DNA of 64,000 nt from Bradyrhizobium sp. SSBR45G (GTDB taxonomy: Bacteria; Pseudomonadota; Alphaproteobacteria; Rhizobiales; Xanthobacteraceae), in assembly GCF_030159255.1 (NCBI RefSeq), contig NZ_BSCT01000009.1, forward strand, positions 124,001 to 188,000, in the 5' to 3' direction. The notes beneath the pieces are model-generated. The model was not told the DNA's origin, did not search any database, and saw nothing but the letters and a program-made list of their open reading frames with translations. The translations under genes were made by a program, and so were the position numbers. This document shows positions 1 through 9,731 of this stretch, one piece after another. Each line of letters opens with the position of its first letter. The stretch's first letter is position 1.

Positions 1-411
1 CTTCAGCACGTAAACCATCTGGAAGTCGACGGCGTGGGTGTGCAGCTTCGACACCTCCTGCGGATTGCACGGCGGCAGCATGCGGATGACATGCGCGCGT
101 GCCAGACCATGGGTGGCGGCGGCAATGCCGAGGTCGCGGTAATGCGCATAGGCGCGCAGCCCGTCGGCCTTGAAATCCTCCTCGCGGTGGTGGCTGATCG
201 CGACCGACTGCTTGCGCCGGCGTGGCGCCGACGACGGGCTCGCGTTGCGTGCGAGCGCCTTCCGTGCGGTAGGCGCAACCGACCTGCCCGGCTTCGCGGG
301 CGGCTTGGCCGCGGTCTTCGCTGAAGGCTTACTGCGCGTCGCCGTCTTCCGCGGCGCAGCCTTGGTGGCGGCGCGTGATGCGGGCTTGGTGGTGCGGCTC
401 TTGGTGGCCAT
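1..411 (-). CDS. Cupin-domain protein with basic N-terminal tail (partial)
   Basis: The gene starts at the ATG at 411, preceded by a GGGGAGAG ribosome-binding site, and runs off the low-coordinate window edge after 137 codons, so its C-terminus is not visible. Residues 1 to about 75 are a low-complexity tail of Ala, Lys, Pro, Arg, Ser and Thr (for example RAATKAAPRKTATRSK) resembling a histone-H1-type tail. From about residue 80 the protein becomes ordinary, with SHHREEDFKADGL and then KLHTHAVDFQMVYVLK, which fits the first histidine motif of a cupin barrel. The cupin part suggests a small metal- or ligand-binding barrel. The tail suggests nucleic-acid or other polyanion contact, but that is inference. 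Substrate unknown. Confidence 0.7.
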   Translation of the reverse strand, partial: MATKSRTTKPASRAATKAAPRKTATRSKPSAKTAAKPPAKPGRSVAPTARKALARNASPSSAPRRRKQSVAISHHREEDFKADGLRAYAHYRDLGIAAATHGLARAHVIRMLPPCNPQEVSKLHTHAVDFQMVYVLK

Positions 412-486
412 GGTGCTCTCCCCTGCGTGTCCTCATCGCGAGGGTAGCACACCTTGGAGAGTCTCAGCAGGCGCTCCAACAATGGT

Positions 487-587
487 CGTCATTCCAGAGC
501 GTGCGCAGCGCGAGCCCGGAATCCATTTCTCCGCACGTCCTGCCGCCCGATGATTCCGGGCTCGCGCTACGCGCGCCCCGGAATGAC
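487..587. repeat. Composite palindromic repeat, copy 1 (family A)
   Basis: Two inverted copies of a GC-rich palindrome: a left part running from GTCATTCC to GAGCCCGGAATCCAT and a right part running from GATTCCGGGCTCGCGC to CCCCGGAATGAC. The left half has drifted (CATTCCAGAGCG instead of CATTCCGGGGCG). It lies between two genes transcribed on the minus strand. Further family A copies are listed separately. Confidence 0.85.
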
Positions 588-615
588 AACGGTGGTTGTG
601 GCATCCGCCGTGGCC

Positions 616-900
616 TCAATGCAGCACGAACATGCCGTCGACGGCGCGCAACTCGGCGGGCTTGATCAGCTTGGAATGTGCCACCGTGACCGAGAACAGC
701 GGTCCCTCGATCTTCTCCTGCCAGAATGCCAGGAAGTCCTGCAGCGCCGGGAATTTCGGAAACAGGTCGTAGTTCTGCCAGACATAGGTTTGCAGCAGCG
801 AGCGGTGATCCGGCATCCGATACAGGATCTGCGCCGTCGTCAGCCCATAACCCAACACCTGTTTCCGAAAGTCCTCGGAAACCTCAACCTTCGACACCAT
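616..900 (-). CDS. usg: Usg family protein
   Basis: 94-residue soluble protein. The chosen start, ATG at 900, has GGAGG seven bases upstream; the longer reading frame to 954 has an Arg-rich extension unlike the family. The sequence (YGLTTAQILYRMPDHRSLLQ, WQNYDLFPKFPALQDFLAFW, VTVAHSKLIKPAELRAVDGM) matches my memory of the alphaproteobacterial Usg family, first noted beside trp genes in Caulobacter. Its biochemical role is not established. No trp gene is visible here, so the usual neighbourhood is not conserved in the window. Length is normal for the family. Confidence 0.85.
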   Translation of the reverse strand: MVSKVEVSEDFRKQVLGYGLTTAQILYRMPDHRSLLQTYVWQNYDLFPKFPALQDFLAFWQEKIEGPLFSVTVAHSKLIKPAELRAVDGMFVLH

Positions 901-1208
901 GCCAACCTCCGTTTCTGGAGCGCATGTCCGGCGTGGCAACCGGGATCGAGCCACCCGGCGAAGATGCGCTCACCAAGACAAAATGTGACGCATGACCTTG
1001 CTCCATCTCAAGCTTAAAAGTTTAACGGGCTGTTGAAATATGCTGCATTAGCAGCGACTTAGGCCGGGTGCTAATACGGGGTTTCGCGGTTCGTTCCGGA
1101 GCCGTTAACGCTATTGGAACGCTTTGGCACACCGCGCAGTTGACTGCTAATTTTTCTGCTACACACCCTTGCCCGGCCCGGCACTCTCGCCTATTTCCAG
1201 GGAAGGCG

Positions 1209-1235
1209 CTGGCACTCGCCGGTGCCGACTGCCAA
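1209..1235 (+). promoter_or_regulatory. CIRCE-like HrcA operator upstream of groESL
   Basis: CTGGCACTC, nine bases, GACTGCCAA. This matches the CIRCE consensus TTAGCACTC-N9-GAGTGCTAA at 7 of 9 positions in each arm with the exact 9-base spacer, 44 bases before groES. It predicts repression by HrcA and heat induction. The rest of the 901-1278 intergenic region shows no gene and no clear sigma32 promoter that I could identify. Confidence 0.75.
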
Positions 1236-1278
1236 AATTCCAGAAACTGAAATCGCCTCAATATCTTAGGAGGACTGT

Positions 1279-1596
1279 ATGGCTTTCCGTCCGCTTCACG
1301 ACCGCGTCGTGGTCAAGCGCATCGACGCCGAAGAGAAGACCGCTGGCGGCATCATCATCCCCGACTCGGCCAAGGAAAAGCCCTCGCAGGGCGAAGTCGT
1401 CGGCGTGGGCCCCGGCGCCCGCGACGAGAGCGGCAAGCTGGTTCCGCTCGACGTCCAGGTCGGTGATCGCGTGCTGTTCGGCAAGTGGTCCGGCACTGAG
1501 GTCAAGATCGACGGCCAGGAGCTGCTCATCATGAAGGAGAGCGACATCATGGGCGTGATCACCGAGACCGCGTCGAAGAAGAAGGCGGCCGCCTAA
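1279..1596 (+). CDS. groES: Co-chaperonin GroES
   Basis: 105-residue Hsp10, preceded by AGGAGG at good spacing. It forms the heptameric lid on the GroEL cylinder in the cytoplasm. Family motifs are clear: [20 protein letters not shown] at the N-terminus, the mobile-loop segment [20 protein letters not shown], and the roof and C-terminal strand [26 protein letters not shown]-like element lies 44 bases upstream and groEL follows after 92 bases, so the two form the standard heat-shock operon. Bradyrhizobium genomes usually carry several groESL operons; this one looks like an HrcA-controlled copy. The C-terminus carries a slightly extended KKKAAA tail. Confidence 0.98.
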   Translation: MAFRPLHDRVVVKRIDAEEKTAGGIIIPDSAKEKPSQGEVVGVGPGARDESGKLVPLDVQVGDRVLFGKWSGTEVKIDGQELLIMKESDIMGVITETASKKKAAA

Positions 1597-1625
1597 AGCC
1601 GCAATCCGCTCACGCTCACCCCTGA

Positions 1626-3329
<1,704 letters not shown>

Positions 3330-3352
3330 GGTCCTTTCCTCTCGCAAATACG

Positions 3353-3385
3353 AAGGGCGCAGCGCAAGCTGCGCCCTTTTTCTTT
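3353..3385 (+). terminator. Rho-independent terminator of groESL
   Basis: Perfect 9-bp stem GGGCGCAGC / GCTGCGCCC with a GCAA tetraloop (3355-3376), followed by TTTTTCTTT. It lies 25 bases after the groEL stop codon. Confidence 0.92.
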
Positions 3386-3406
3386 GCCCGCAGGCCTCTT
3401 GACTGT

Positions 3407-3419
3407 TACGCGTCGCGTA
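3407..3419. promoter_or_regulatory. Candidate HigA operator
   Basis: TACGCG-T-CGCGTA, a perfect 6+6 palindrome with a one-base centre, 14 bases before the higB start and just downstream of a TTGACT hexamer (3399-3404) that could serve as a -35. Autorepression by the antitoxin through such a site is usual for higBA loci; the assignment here is by position only. Confidence 0.5.
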
Positions 3420-3433
3420 TCAGATGATGGTGC

Positions 3434-3715
3434 ATGATCCGCAGCTTCGCCGACAGGGCCACGGAGCGGCTGTTCCGCGACCACATATGTCCCGCAAAGT
3501 GGCGGAGCTTCGAAGCCATCGCATTGCGGAAGCTCGACATGATCGATGCCGCGGTCCGCCTCGACGATCTGCGGTCGCCACCAGGAAATCGGCTGGAGAC
3601 CCTCAAAGGCGACAGGCGCGGCCAATATTCGATTCGGATCAACCAGCAATGGAGGATCTGCTTCGAATGGACGCCGGACGGTCCGGAACGGGTCGAGATC
3701 GTGGATTATCACTGA
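3434..3715 (+). CDS. higB: HigB-type mRNA interferase toxin
   Basis: 93-residue RelE/HigB-superfamily toxin, expected to cleave mRNA at the ribosome when free of its antitoxin. Family features: MIRSFADRATERLF at the N-terminus, the helix KLDMIDAAVRLDDLRSPPGNRLETL, and the strands GQYSIRINQQWRICFEW and VEIVDYH, with the basic residues of the QWRICF strand likely active. Its stop codon overlaps the next start by one base (TGATG at 3713-3717), the toxin-first order typical of higBA. A 13-bp palindrome lies just upstream. Length is normal, so the toxin is likely intact. Confidence 0.93.
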   Translation: MIRSFADRATERLFRDHICPAKWRSFEAIALRKLDMIDAAVRLDDLRSPPGNRLETLKGDRRGQYSIRINQQWRICFEWTPDGPERVEIVDYH

Positions 3716-4011
3716 TGGAGACGATGATGCCCCGCCTGCGCACTCATCCTGGCGAAGTGCTTCGTGAGGAATTCCTCATTCCTCTCGGACTGTCTGCGCG
3801 CGCGCTCGCGAAGATATTGGACGTCCCTCCCAACCGCCTCACCGAGATCATGCGCGGCACCCGCGATGTCACTGCCGACACCGCAATCCGGCTCGGTCGC
3901 TATTTCGGTACCGACCCGCGCTTCTGGATGAACCTGCAGACGGCGTACGACCTGTCGAAGGCGGAGCAGACACAGAACTACAAGAAGATCGTGCCGCGGG
4001 AGGTGGCCTGA
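3715..4011 (+). CDS. higA: HigA-type antitoxin (XRE family)
   Basis: 98-residue helix-turn-helix antitoxin of the HigA/VapI group. It has the family N-terminus RTHPGEVLREEFLIPLGLS, the HTH ARALAKILDVPPNRLTEIMR, and the helix TADTAIRLGRYFGTDPRFW followed by MNLQTAYDLSKAE. It neutralises HigB by binding and represses the operon through DNA binding. Translation starts on the ATG overlapping the higB stop; ATGs at 3724 and 3727 are also possible and would remove only three or four residues. The pair is self-contained between groEL and a minus-strand LysR gene. Confidence 0.93.
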   Translation: METMMPRLRTHPGEVLREEFLIPLGLSARALAKILDVPPNRLTEIMRGTRDVTADTAIRLGRYFGTDPRFWMNLQTAYDLSKAEQTQNYKKIVPREVA

Positions 4012-4032
4012 CTGCCGCGCACGCCTCGGTCT

Positions 4033-4100
4033 CGTAGCCCGGATGAGCGACAGCGTGCGCCAGCAAGGGTGCAGGCGATCGCGACATCCGGGGTCTCCCG
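4033..4100. repeat. Family B repeat, copy 1
   Basis: Unit of the form CGTAGCCCGGATGAGC, variable centre, GCGACATCCGGGGTCT. The outer arms CCCGGATG and CATCCGGG are complementary. It fills the gap between higA and the convergent LysR gene and resembles copies at 15081, 36068, 47219 and 56199. Confidence 0.75.
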
Positions 4101-4108
4101 CGCCCGGC

Positions 4109-4963
4109 TCAGTCGCGGGCCTGATAGTCCGCAAAGCAATCGCGCAGCCAGTCGATGACCACCCGAGCGGCGGGATCGCGCTTCAGATGGGTCTGCACCA
4201 GCAGCCAGACGTCGCGGCGGCGCGGCAGCTGCGTCACCCGCAGCGTGCGGTCGCCCAGGAGATCGTGGCAGGCATGTTCGGGAAGCACGGCCGCGGCCTG
4301 GCCGCTGCGCAGCACCTCCGACATCACCCGCACATTGTCGGTGATGCAGCGCGCCGCGTCGATGAGCTTGCGCTGCTTGAGGATCTGCTGCTCGGGAATG
4401 GCATCGAGCGCGTCGGGATAGGCGCAGACGAAGCTCGGCGCCGCGCTCGCCGGCTCGATCAGATAGAGCCTGAGGCTGCCGAGCCGTGCGATGGTGAAAT
4501 CGCCCTTGTCGGGCTTGCGCAGTCGGATGGCGAAGTCGGCCTGCCAGCGCGAGAAGCTCACATTGTGGCTGGCGGTGAGCACGTGCAGACGCAGACCGGA
4601 ATGCGCTGTCAGCAGCGAGGCCGTGCGCGGCGCCAGGATGCTCTCGGCAACGGCCGCAGTCGCGGCGATACGAAACCGGCCGCTCACGCCGGTCTGGGCG
4701 GCACCGACCTGCGCGATGCCGGCCGCGTGATGCGCCATCGCCTCGACATGCGCGAGCACCGTCTCGCACGCCGCCGTCGGCCGCCGCACCCCGTCGATCG
4801 CCTCGAACAGCCGGACGCCGAGCGCTATCTCGATGCGCGCCAGCCGCCGGCCGACCGTGGTCTCGTCGATGCGCAGCCGCGCGCCGGCGCCGGCATAGCT
4901 GCCGGCGTCGCGCACCGCGGCGACGATGCGCAGGTCGTCCCAGTTCAGATCACCAGGGCTCAT
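4109..4963 (-). CDS. LysR-family transcriptional regulator
   Basis: 284-residue regulator from the ATG at 4963. Residues 6 to 65 hold the winged HTH (LNWDDLRIVAAVRDAGSYAG then IDETTVGRRLARIEIALGVRLFE). The remainder is a LysR substrate-binding fold, with RFRIAATAAVAESILAPR early and the C-terminal VWLLVQTHLKRDPAARVVIDW typical of the CrgA/short LysR group. It is transcribed away from an isochorismatase-like hydrolase, and the 127-base gap contains two dyads, so that hydrolase is its likely target. GGAGG abuts the chosen start, which is close; a start at 5035 is possible but adds a non-conserved leader. Inducer unknown. Confidence 0.88.
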   Translation of the reverse strand: MSPGDLNWDDLRIVAAVRDAGSYAGAGARLRIDETTVGRRLARIEIALGVRLFEAIDGVRRPTAACETVLAHVEAMAHHAAGIAQVGAAQTGVSGRFRIAATAAVAESILAPRTASLLTAHSGLRLHVLTASHNVSFSRWQADFAIRLRKPDKGDFTIARLGSLRLYLIEPASAAPSFVCAYPDALDAIPEQQILKQRKLIDAARCITDNVRVMSEVLRSGQAAAVLPEHACHDLLGDRTLRVTQLPRRRDVWLLVQTHLKRDPAARVVIDWLRDCFADYQARD

Positions 4964-5002
4964 CCTCCGCCCGTAGCATGGCACAGCGCACGCCTGCAAT
5001 CC

Positions 5003-5040
5003 TGCAGCCGCCGGCTGCAAAATCCCTGCATTCATGCAGG
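5003..5040. promoter_or_regulatory. Paired dyads, candidate LysR operators
   Basis: Two symmetric sites lie between the divergent LysR and hydrolase genes: TGCAGCC-GCC-GGCTGCA (5003-5019) and CCTGCAT-TC-ATGCAGG (5025-5040). Both share the half-site CTGCA and are 22 bases centre to centre, roughly two helical turns. This is the arrangement expected for a LysR recognition and activation site pair. Function is inferred from position. Confidence 0.6.
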
Positions 5041-5090
5041 CACGATCCCGGCTACGGTAAGCGGGTCAACTCACAACGCAGGATTTCGCC

Positions 5091-5687
5091 ATGACCGTTC
5101 CTCCGACGCTGCTGCAAATGGCTGGTGCCGATCTCAGCCTGCCCGCCCTCGCCGAGTCCAGCCTCGTCCTGATCGACATCCAGAACGAATATCGCGACGG
5201 CCCGCTGGCGCTGCCGGGCGCCGACGCCGCGATCGCACAGGCCGCCCGCCTGCTCGCGCGCGCCCGTGCTGCCGGCAGCGTCATCATTCACGTCGCCCAT
5301 CGCGGCAAGGCGGGCAGCCTGTTCGACCGCGAAGCGCCGCGCGGCGCGATCGCCGACGCGGTGGCGCCGCTCGCAAGCGAAGCCGTCGTCGAAAAGACAC
5401 TGCCGAATTCCTTCGCCGGCACCGACCTGCAGGCGCGGCTCGTTGCGGCGGGCCGCAACAACGTCGTGCTCGCAGGATTGATGACCCACATGTGCGTCTC
5501 GTCGACCGCGCGCGCGGCGCTCGATCTCGGCTGGCGCGTCACCATCGACGCCGCGAGCTGCGCGACGCGCGACCTGCCCGACGGCAAGGGCGGCACCTTG
5601 CCGGCGGCGCTGGTCCACGAGGTCGCGCTCGCCGAGCTGTCCGATCGCTTCGCGATCATCGCCCGCGACGGCGCGGCACTGGTCTAG
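5091..5687 (+). CDS. Isochorismatase-family cysteine hydrolase
   Basis: 198-residue alpha/beta hydrolase-like amidase of the isochorismatase/nicotinamidase superfamily, cytoplasmic. The catalytic triad is visible: Asp29 in LVLIDIQNEY, Lys102 in VVEKTLPNSF, and Cys135 in LAGLMTHMCVSSTARAAL. A cis-peptide-type turn precedes the Cys as usual. The substrate cannot be read from the sequence; N-carbamoyl or other amides, or isochorismate, are possible. It is divergent from a LysR gene and preceded by paired CTGCA dyads. Its stop codon abuts the convergent lepB stop with no gap. Confidence 0.9.
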   Translation: MTVPPTLLQMAGADLSLPALAESSLVLIDIQNEYRDGPLALPGADAAIAQAARLLARARAAGSVIIHVAHRGKAGSLFDREAPRGAIADAVAPLASEAVVEKTLPNSFAGTDLQARLVAAGRNNVVLAGLMTHMCVSSTARAALDLGWRVTIDAASCATRDLPDGKGGTLPAALVHEVALAELSDRFAIIARDGAALV

Positions 5688-6452
5688 CTAGCGCACGACA
5701 GTCCCAATCCGCTCGGTGCGGAGTTTGCCGGGCTGCCCGCCCTTCGCCTCCGCGATGGACATGAAAATCATCGCGGCGCGTCCGATCACGTCCTCGACCG
5801 GAATGAAGCCCATGGTCGTCACGCGGCTGTCGGTGGAATTGTCACGGTTGTCGCCGAGCATGAACAGATGGCCCGCCGGGACGACGTAGACACCGGTGTT
5901 GTCGAAGAAGCCGTTGTCGAAGCAATCCAGCGTCTCGTAGCTCACCCCGTTCGGCAAGGTCTCGCGCCAGCGCTTGACCCGTTCGGTCGGCCCGCCGCCA
6001 CAGACGTCGCGGCCGACCATATCCTCCAGCCGTTCACGCGGCATCGGCGTGTCGTTGATGAACAGCACACCCTGCTTCATCTGGATGCGATCGCCACCGA
6101 GTCCGACGACGCGCTTGATGTAGTCGGTCTTGCCGTCCTTGAGGCGAAATACGACCACGTCACCGCGCTCGGGATCGCGCCCCCAGATCCGCCCCGACGC
6201 CGGCGGTGAGAACGGCCAGGTGTAGCGGCCCCAGCCATAGGTGTATTTCGAGACGAAGATGTAGTCGCCGACCAGCAGGGTCGGCTGCATCGAACCGGCG
6301 GGGATGTTGAACGGCTGGTACAGAAAGGTGCGGATCAGCAGCGGCGAGCCCAGCAGCAGGCAGAGCAACACGAACCCTGCGGCGAAGATGGCCGTGATCG
6401 CCCACCATGGCTCACCCTGCGGTTTGACTGCCCCCGCCTCAATACTTGTCAT
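5688..6452 (-). CDS. lepB: Signal peptidase I
   Basis: 254-residue membrane protease that removes Sec and Tat signal peptides. One N-terminal membrane segment (about 17-40, WWAITAIFAAGFVLLCLLLG) is followed by the catalytic Ser54 in FNIPAGSMQPTL and the general-base Lys113 in DYIKRVVGLGGDRI; the GHLFMLGDNRDNSTDSR motif (box E) is present. I chose the ATG at 6452 because GGAAAGG lies just before it; ATGs at 6464 and 6524 are in frame without a comparable site. No lepA or rnc neighbour is present. The family is essential, though alphaproteobacteria may carry more than one copy. Confidence 0.95.
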   Translation of the reverse strand: MTSIEAGAVKPQGEPWWAITAIFAAGFVLLCLLLGSPLLIRTFLYQPFNIPAGSMQPTLLVGDYIFVSKYTYGWGRYTWPFSPPASGRIWGRDPERGDVVVFRLKDGKTDYIKRVVGLGGDRIQMKQGVLFINDTPMPRERLEDMVGRDVCGGGPTERVKRWRETLPNGVSYETLDCFDNGFFDNTGVYVVPAGHLFMLGDNRDNSTDSRVTTMGFIPVEDVIGRAAMIFMSIAEAKGGQPGKLRTERIGTVVR

Positions 6453-6872
6453 GACCTTTCCCATCGCAATGTCCGGCACGGATGATCGACGATCGCGCCG
6501 TGCAGTGGCAACCGCAGAGCGCATCGGTTGTATTCATGAGAAACACACCTTAATTCCCATTGAAAGCAGACGCCGGGTTCGCTCTCCGCCCGCAATCACG
6601 ATCATCGCCCACCTTCCATATAGCAACTCCAGGGCCACGACAGCCACATGATCTGCGCAGTGTTGCAGCCGGGACCACGAGCAGCGCCTTCGGTTGTGAC
6701 GGGTGCCTGTTGCCTCTTGCATCTTCAATTTCCGTCATATCAATATCGCCGCGAGCCTGCGTCCAAGGCAAGCGATGCTCTCGATCGCGCGCCAGGACTG
6801 TCGCCTCTTTCGGCCTGAGCACGCGCCGCGGGGGTCCAACCGCATCGGGTCCGGGAAACGAAAGACGCTGCC
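6453..6872. other. Intergenic region between lepB and the Hsp70 cluster
   Basis: 420 bases separating two divergently transcribed units, so it should hold promoters for both. I see no convincing coding sequence, repeat or CIRCE element. The part near 6720-6760 is relatively AT-rich (CTTCAATTTCCGTCATATCAATATC) and is the best candidate promoter area for the Hsp70 cluster. Confidence 0.4.
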
Positions 6873-7235
6873 ATGGAAGACTCATCCCACCAACCGGGCG
6901 GGCCCTTGCTGGCACTTGCGCTGGACAGCTGGCGTTTCCAGCGGCTGTTTCAGCTTGCTCTCGCCAAGCTCGAGGCGGAGGACACGGCGAGGTTCGTCAG
7001 CCAGCATCGCTACTATCTGCGCCGCCTGGACGCGTGCCTCGCCGAGGCCGGGCTGCGCTTCGTATCGCTCGAAGGCCAGCCCTATCTCACGGGGACGGCG
7101 GCCCATGCGCTCAACCTGGCGGAATTCGGCCCAGACGACGAGCTGGTCGTCGACCAGATGATCGAGCCGATCGTCATGGACGCGTCCGGCCTGGTGCGCT
7201 CCGGCACGGTGCTGCTGCGGAAGGCCGAACCATGA
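6873..7235 (+). CDS. Small conserved-looking protein, first gene of the Hsp70-AAA cluster
   Basis: 120-residue soluble protein that I do not recognise. It is largely helical in appearance: LALALDSWRFQRLFQLALAK, then VSQHRYYLRRLDACLAEAGL, followed by a strand-rich C-terminal part (LRFVSLEGQPYLTGT, ELVVDQMIEPIVMD, GTVLLRKAEP). It has no signal peptide or membrane segment. Its stop codon overlaps the Hsp70 start by four bases (ATGA), so translation is coupled and the product is likely an accessory factor of that chaperone. It could be a nucleotide-exchange-like or cap protein, but nothing in the sequence proves it. The ribosome-binding site is weak. Confidence 0.75.
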   Translation: MEDSSHQPGGPLLALALDSWRFQRLFQLALAKLEAEDTARFVSQHRYYLRRLDACLAEAGLRFVSLEGQPYLTGTAAHALNLAEFGPDDELVVDQMIEPIVMDASGLVRSGTVLLRKAEP

Positions 7236-9730
7236 CTCACTACGTCGGTATCGATCTCGGCACCACCAACAGCGCGATCTGCAGCTATGACGGCGCGCAC
7301 ATCGTGCTTCACAAGAGCCCCGAGCAGACCGACGTGACGCCGTCGGTGATCTTCGTCGATCGCCGCGGCAACCGCTTCGTCGGACAGCGCGCCTATGACT
7401 ATGCGGCGCGCGCGCCGGACAACGTCGCCAAGGAGTTCAAGCGCATGATGGGCAGCGCGACGCCCATCACGCTGAGCGCGGTCGACATGGTGATGACGCC
7501 CGAAGCCTGCTCGGCCGAGATCCTCAAGGTCCTGTTCGGCTATCTGCCGGAGGAGATCCGCAACGATCCCGACACCGGCACCGTAATCACTGTCCCGGCG
7601 GCGTTCAACCAGATGCAGAAGGACGCCACGATGGAGGCTGCTCAGGCGGCCGGCATCGGCAAGGTAGCCTTGATGCAGGAGCCCGTCGCCGCCGTCATGA
7701 GCGTGATGCACCGGCAGCGCTCGGACGGCATCTTCCTGGTGTTCGACATCGGCGGCGGCACCCTCGACATCGCCATTGCCCAGAGCGTCAGCGGCCGCGT
7801 CAGCCTGCTGAGCCAGGGCGGAATCGCGATGTGCGGCGGCCGCGACTTCGACCGCTTGCTGGTCGAGCGCGTGGTCTGGCCTTGGCTGACGGATCATTTC
7901 GACATGCCCGCCGACTTCGCCGCGCAACCGGCCTTCCTGCGGCTGCGGCGGATGGCCGAGTTTGCGGCCGAGCGCGCCAAGATCGAATTGTCGCGCAGCG
8001 ATCAGGCGATCATTGCGGCCTCCGAGCTCGACCTCGGCGTGCGCGATCGCGCCGACCGCGAGATCTATCTGGATTGTCCCGTCACCCGTGCTGCCCTGGA
8101 CGGGCTGATGGACGACAAGATCCTTGAAGCCGTCAACGCGGCCCGCGAGGCGATCACGATGGCGGGCCTCACGGGAAGTCTCATCGAGCGCATCGTCTTC
8201 ATCGGCGGCCCCAGCCAGTACAAGCCGCTGCGCGACCGCGTCGCGGCCGAGCTCGGCATCGCCGCCTCCACCGAGGTGCGCCCGATGACCGCCGTGGCCG
8301 AAGGCGCCGCGGTGTTCGCCGAATCGATCGACTGGAGCCTGCACAACCGCGCCCGCAAGAGCAGCCGCGGCACCGTGACGTCAGGCGGGCCGATGAACAT
8401 CAGCTTCAATCACGTGGCGCGGACGCCGGATGACCGGGCCAAGATCGCGCTGCGTCTCGGCGCCGCGCCGCTGCCTGGCTGCGCCTTCCAGATCGACAGC
8501 CTCGATACCGGCTGGTCGTCGGGACGTTCGGAGCTGCGCGACGGCACCATCACTGAGGTGCCGCTGCCCAAGGCCGGCGAGAACCTGTTCAAGGTGTTCG
8601 TTTTCGATCCGGACGGCGGGCCGATGCCGCTCGCGGAGGACAGGATCGCGATCGCGCGGACGGCAGCAACCGTCGACGCGATTCCGGCTTCACATTCCAT
8701 CGGCATCGAGGTCCGCGACCGGGTCGGCGGCGCGCTGGTGCTGGACTATCTCGTGCGCAAGGGCGACGCCCTGCCCGTCACAGGCCACAAGCGCTTCAAG
8801 GCGATGGAGCCGCTGCGCGCAGGCTCCTCGGCCGCGCTCAACTTCGTGATCCGCGAGGGCGATATCGAGAGCCCGGTCTCGGACAATCGTTGCGTCGGTG
8901 TGTTCAAGATCACCGGCCAGGATTTTTCCGACGGCATGATCGCCGCCGGAGCGGACCTGTTCTGCGAATATGAAATTCTCGACTCCGGCAACATCGTGCT
9001 CGATGTGTCGGTGCCCAGCATCGGCGCCTCGGTCCGGCAGGACAAGAACTTCTATTCCCGCCGGGAAGGCACCATCGACTACACCGCCGCCGCCCGGCGC
9101 GCGCGCGACGACGCGTCGCTGACGAGCCGCCGGCTGCTCGATCTCGAACGGCATCTTCCGTCCAACCCGATGCTGGCGGTCGCCCGTCAGCGGCTCGATC
9201 GCGCCATGGCGCTGGCGCCGGACGAGGCCAACCCGGAAACGACCAAGCAGGCGATGGATGATGTCGACAAGGCCAAGGAGCTGATTGCCGCGACCCGCAA
9301 GGCCAAGCGTCAGATTGTTCGAAAGGCCGAGCTCGCCGGCCTGCTGAATGAGTTCGACCGGGAGATCCGACGCTGGGCGAAGCCCTCGGAGGAGACCGCC
9401 TTCGACATGATGGCCAAGAGCGCCGAACGCGCGATCGACGATCCGCGGCCCGAGTTCGAAGCCTTTGTCCGCCAGCTCAACCAGAAGATCTCGCATATCC
9501 TGTACCGGCAGGACTGGTTCATCATCCAGCGGTTCAACTATGACGAGGGTCACCCCCACCTTTTCTCAGATCTCGACCGGCATGCCGAACTGACAAGGCA
9601 AGGCCGCCAATGGCTGGCGGGTGGCGACATCGAGCGGCTGCGCGGCCTCCTCGTTGAGCTCGAACGTGACCGGATCTGGCTGACCGACGCGGAAGACCTG
9701 CTTTCCGTCTCGAACATCGCGCGGGGCTGA
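7232..9730 (+). CDS. Divergent Hsp70 (DnaK-like) chaperone
   Basis: 832 residues, about 190 longer than DnaK. Residues 1-380 are an Hsp70 ATPase domain: YVGIDLGTTNSAICSYDG (phosphate 1), VPAAFNQMQKDATMEAAQAA, LMQEPVAAVMSV (connect 1), FDIGGGTLDIAIAQS (phosphate 2, about 170) and IVFIGGPSQYKPLRDRV (adenosine, about 322). A beta-rich segment follows, part of it (VLDYLVRKGDALPVTGHKRF to GVFKITG and GNIVLDVSVPS) resembling the DnaK substrate-binding sandwich. The C-terminal 220 residues are helical and charged, with no EEVD-type tail. It is not the housekeeping dnaK, since no dnaJ or grpE is adjacent. It sits between a small coupled gene and an AAA ATPase, so it is probably a specialised chaperone with dedicated partners. 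Confidence 0.93.
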   Translation: MTHYVGIDLGTTNSAICSYDGAHIVLHKSPEQTDVTPSVIFVDRRGNRFVGQRAYDYAARAPDNVAKEFKRMMGSATPITLSAVDMVMTPEACSAEILKVLFGYLPEEIRNDPDTGTVITVPAAFNQMQKDATMEAAQAAGIGKVALMQEPVAAVMSVMHRQRSDGIFLVFDIGGGTLDIAIAQSVSGRVSLLSQGGIAMCGGRDFDRLLVERVVWPWLTDHFDMPADFAAQPAFLRLRRMAEFAAERAKIELSRSDQAIIAASELDLGVRDRADREIYLDCPVTRAALDGLMDDKILEAVNAAREAITMAGLTGSLIERIVFIGGPSQYKPLRDRVAAELGIAASTEVRPMTAVAEGAAVFAESIDWSLHNRARKSSRGTVTSGGPMNISFNHVARTPDDRAKIALRLGAAPLPGCAFQIDSLDTGWSSGRSELRDGTITEVPLPKAGENLFKVFVFDPDGGPMPLAEDRIAIARTAATVDAIPASHSIGIEVRDRVGGALVLDYLVRKGDALPVTGHKRFKAMEPLRAGSSAALNFVIREGDIESPVSDNRCVGVFKITGQDFSDGMIAAGADLFCEYEILDSGNIVLDVSVPSIGASVRQDKNFYSRREGTIDYTAAARRARDDASLTSRRLLDLERHLPSNPMLAVARQRLDRAMALAPDEANPETTKQAMDDVDKAKELIAATRKAKRQIVRKAELAGLLNEFDREIRRWAKPSEETAFDMMAKSAERAIDDPRPEFEAFVRQLNQKISHILYRQDWFIIQRFNYDEGHPHLFSDLDRHAELTRQGRQWLAGGDIERLRGLLVELERDRIWLTDAEDLLSVSNIARG

Positions 9731-9731
9731 G

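Noticed and set aside
454..1017. Frames in the 0.4-1.0 kb region on the plus strand
   Set aside because: They read through a family A palindrome (VIP- or MDSGLALRAPRND-like peptides) and antisense to usg.
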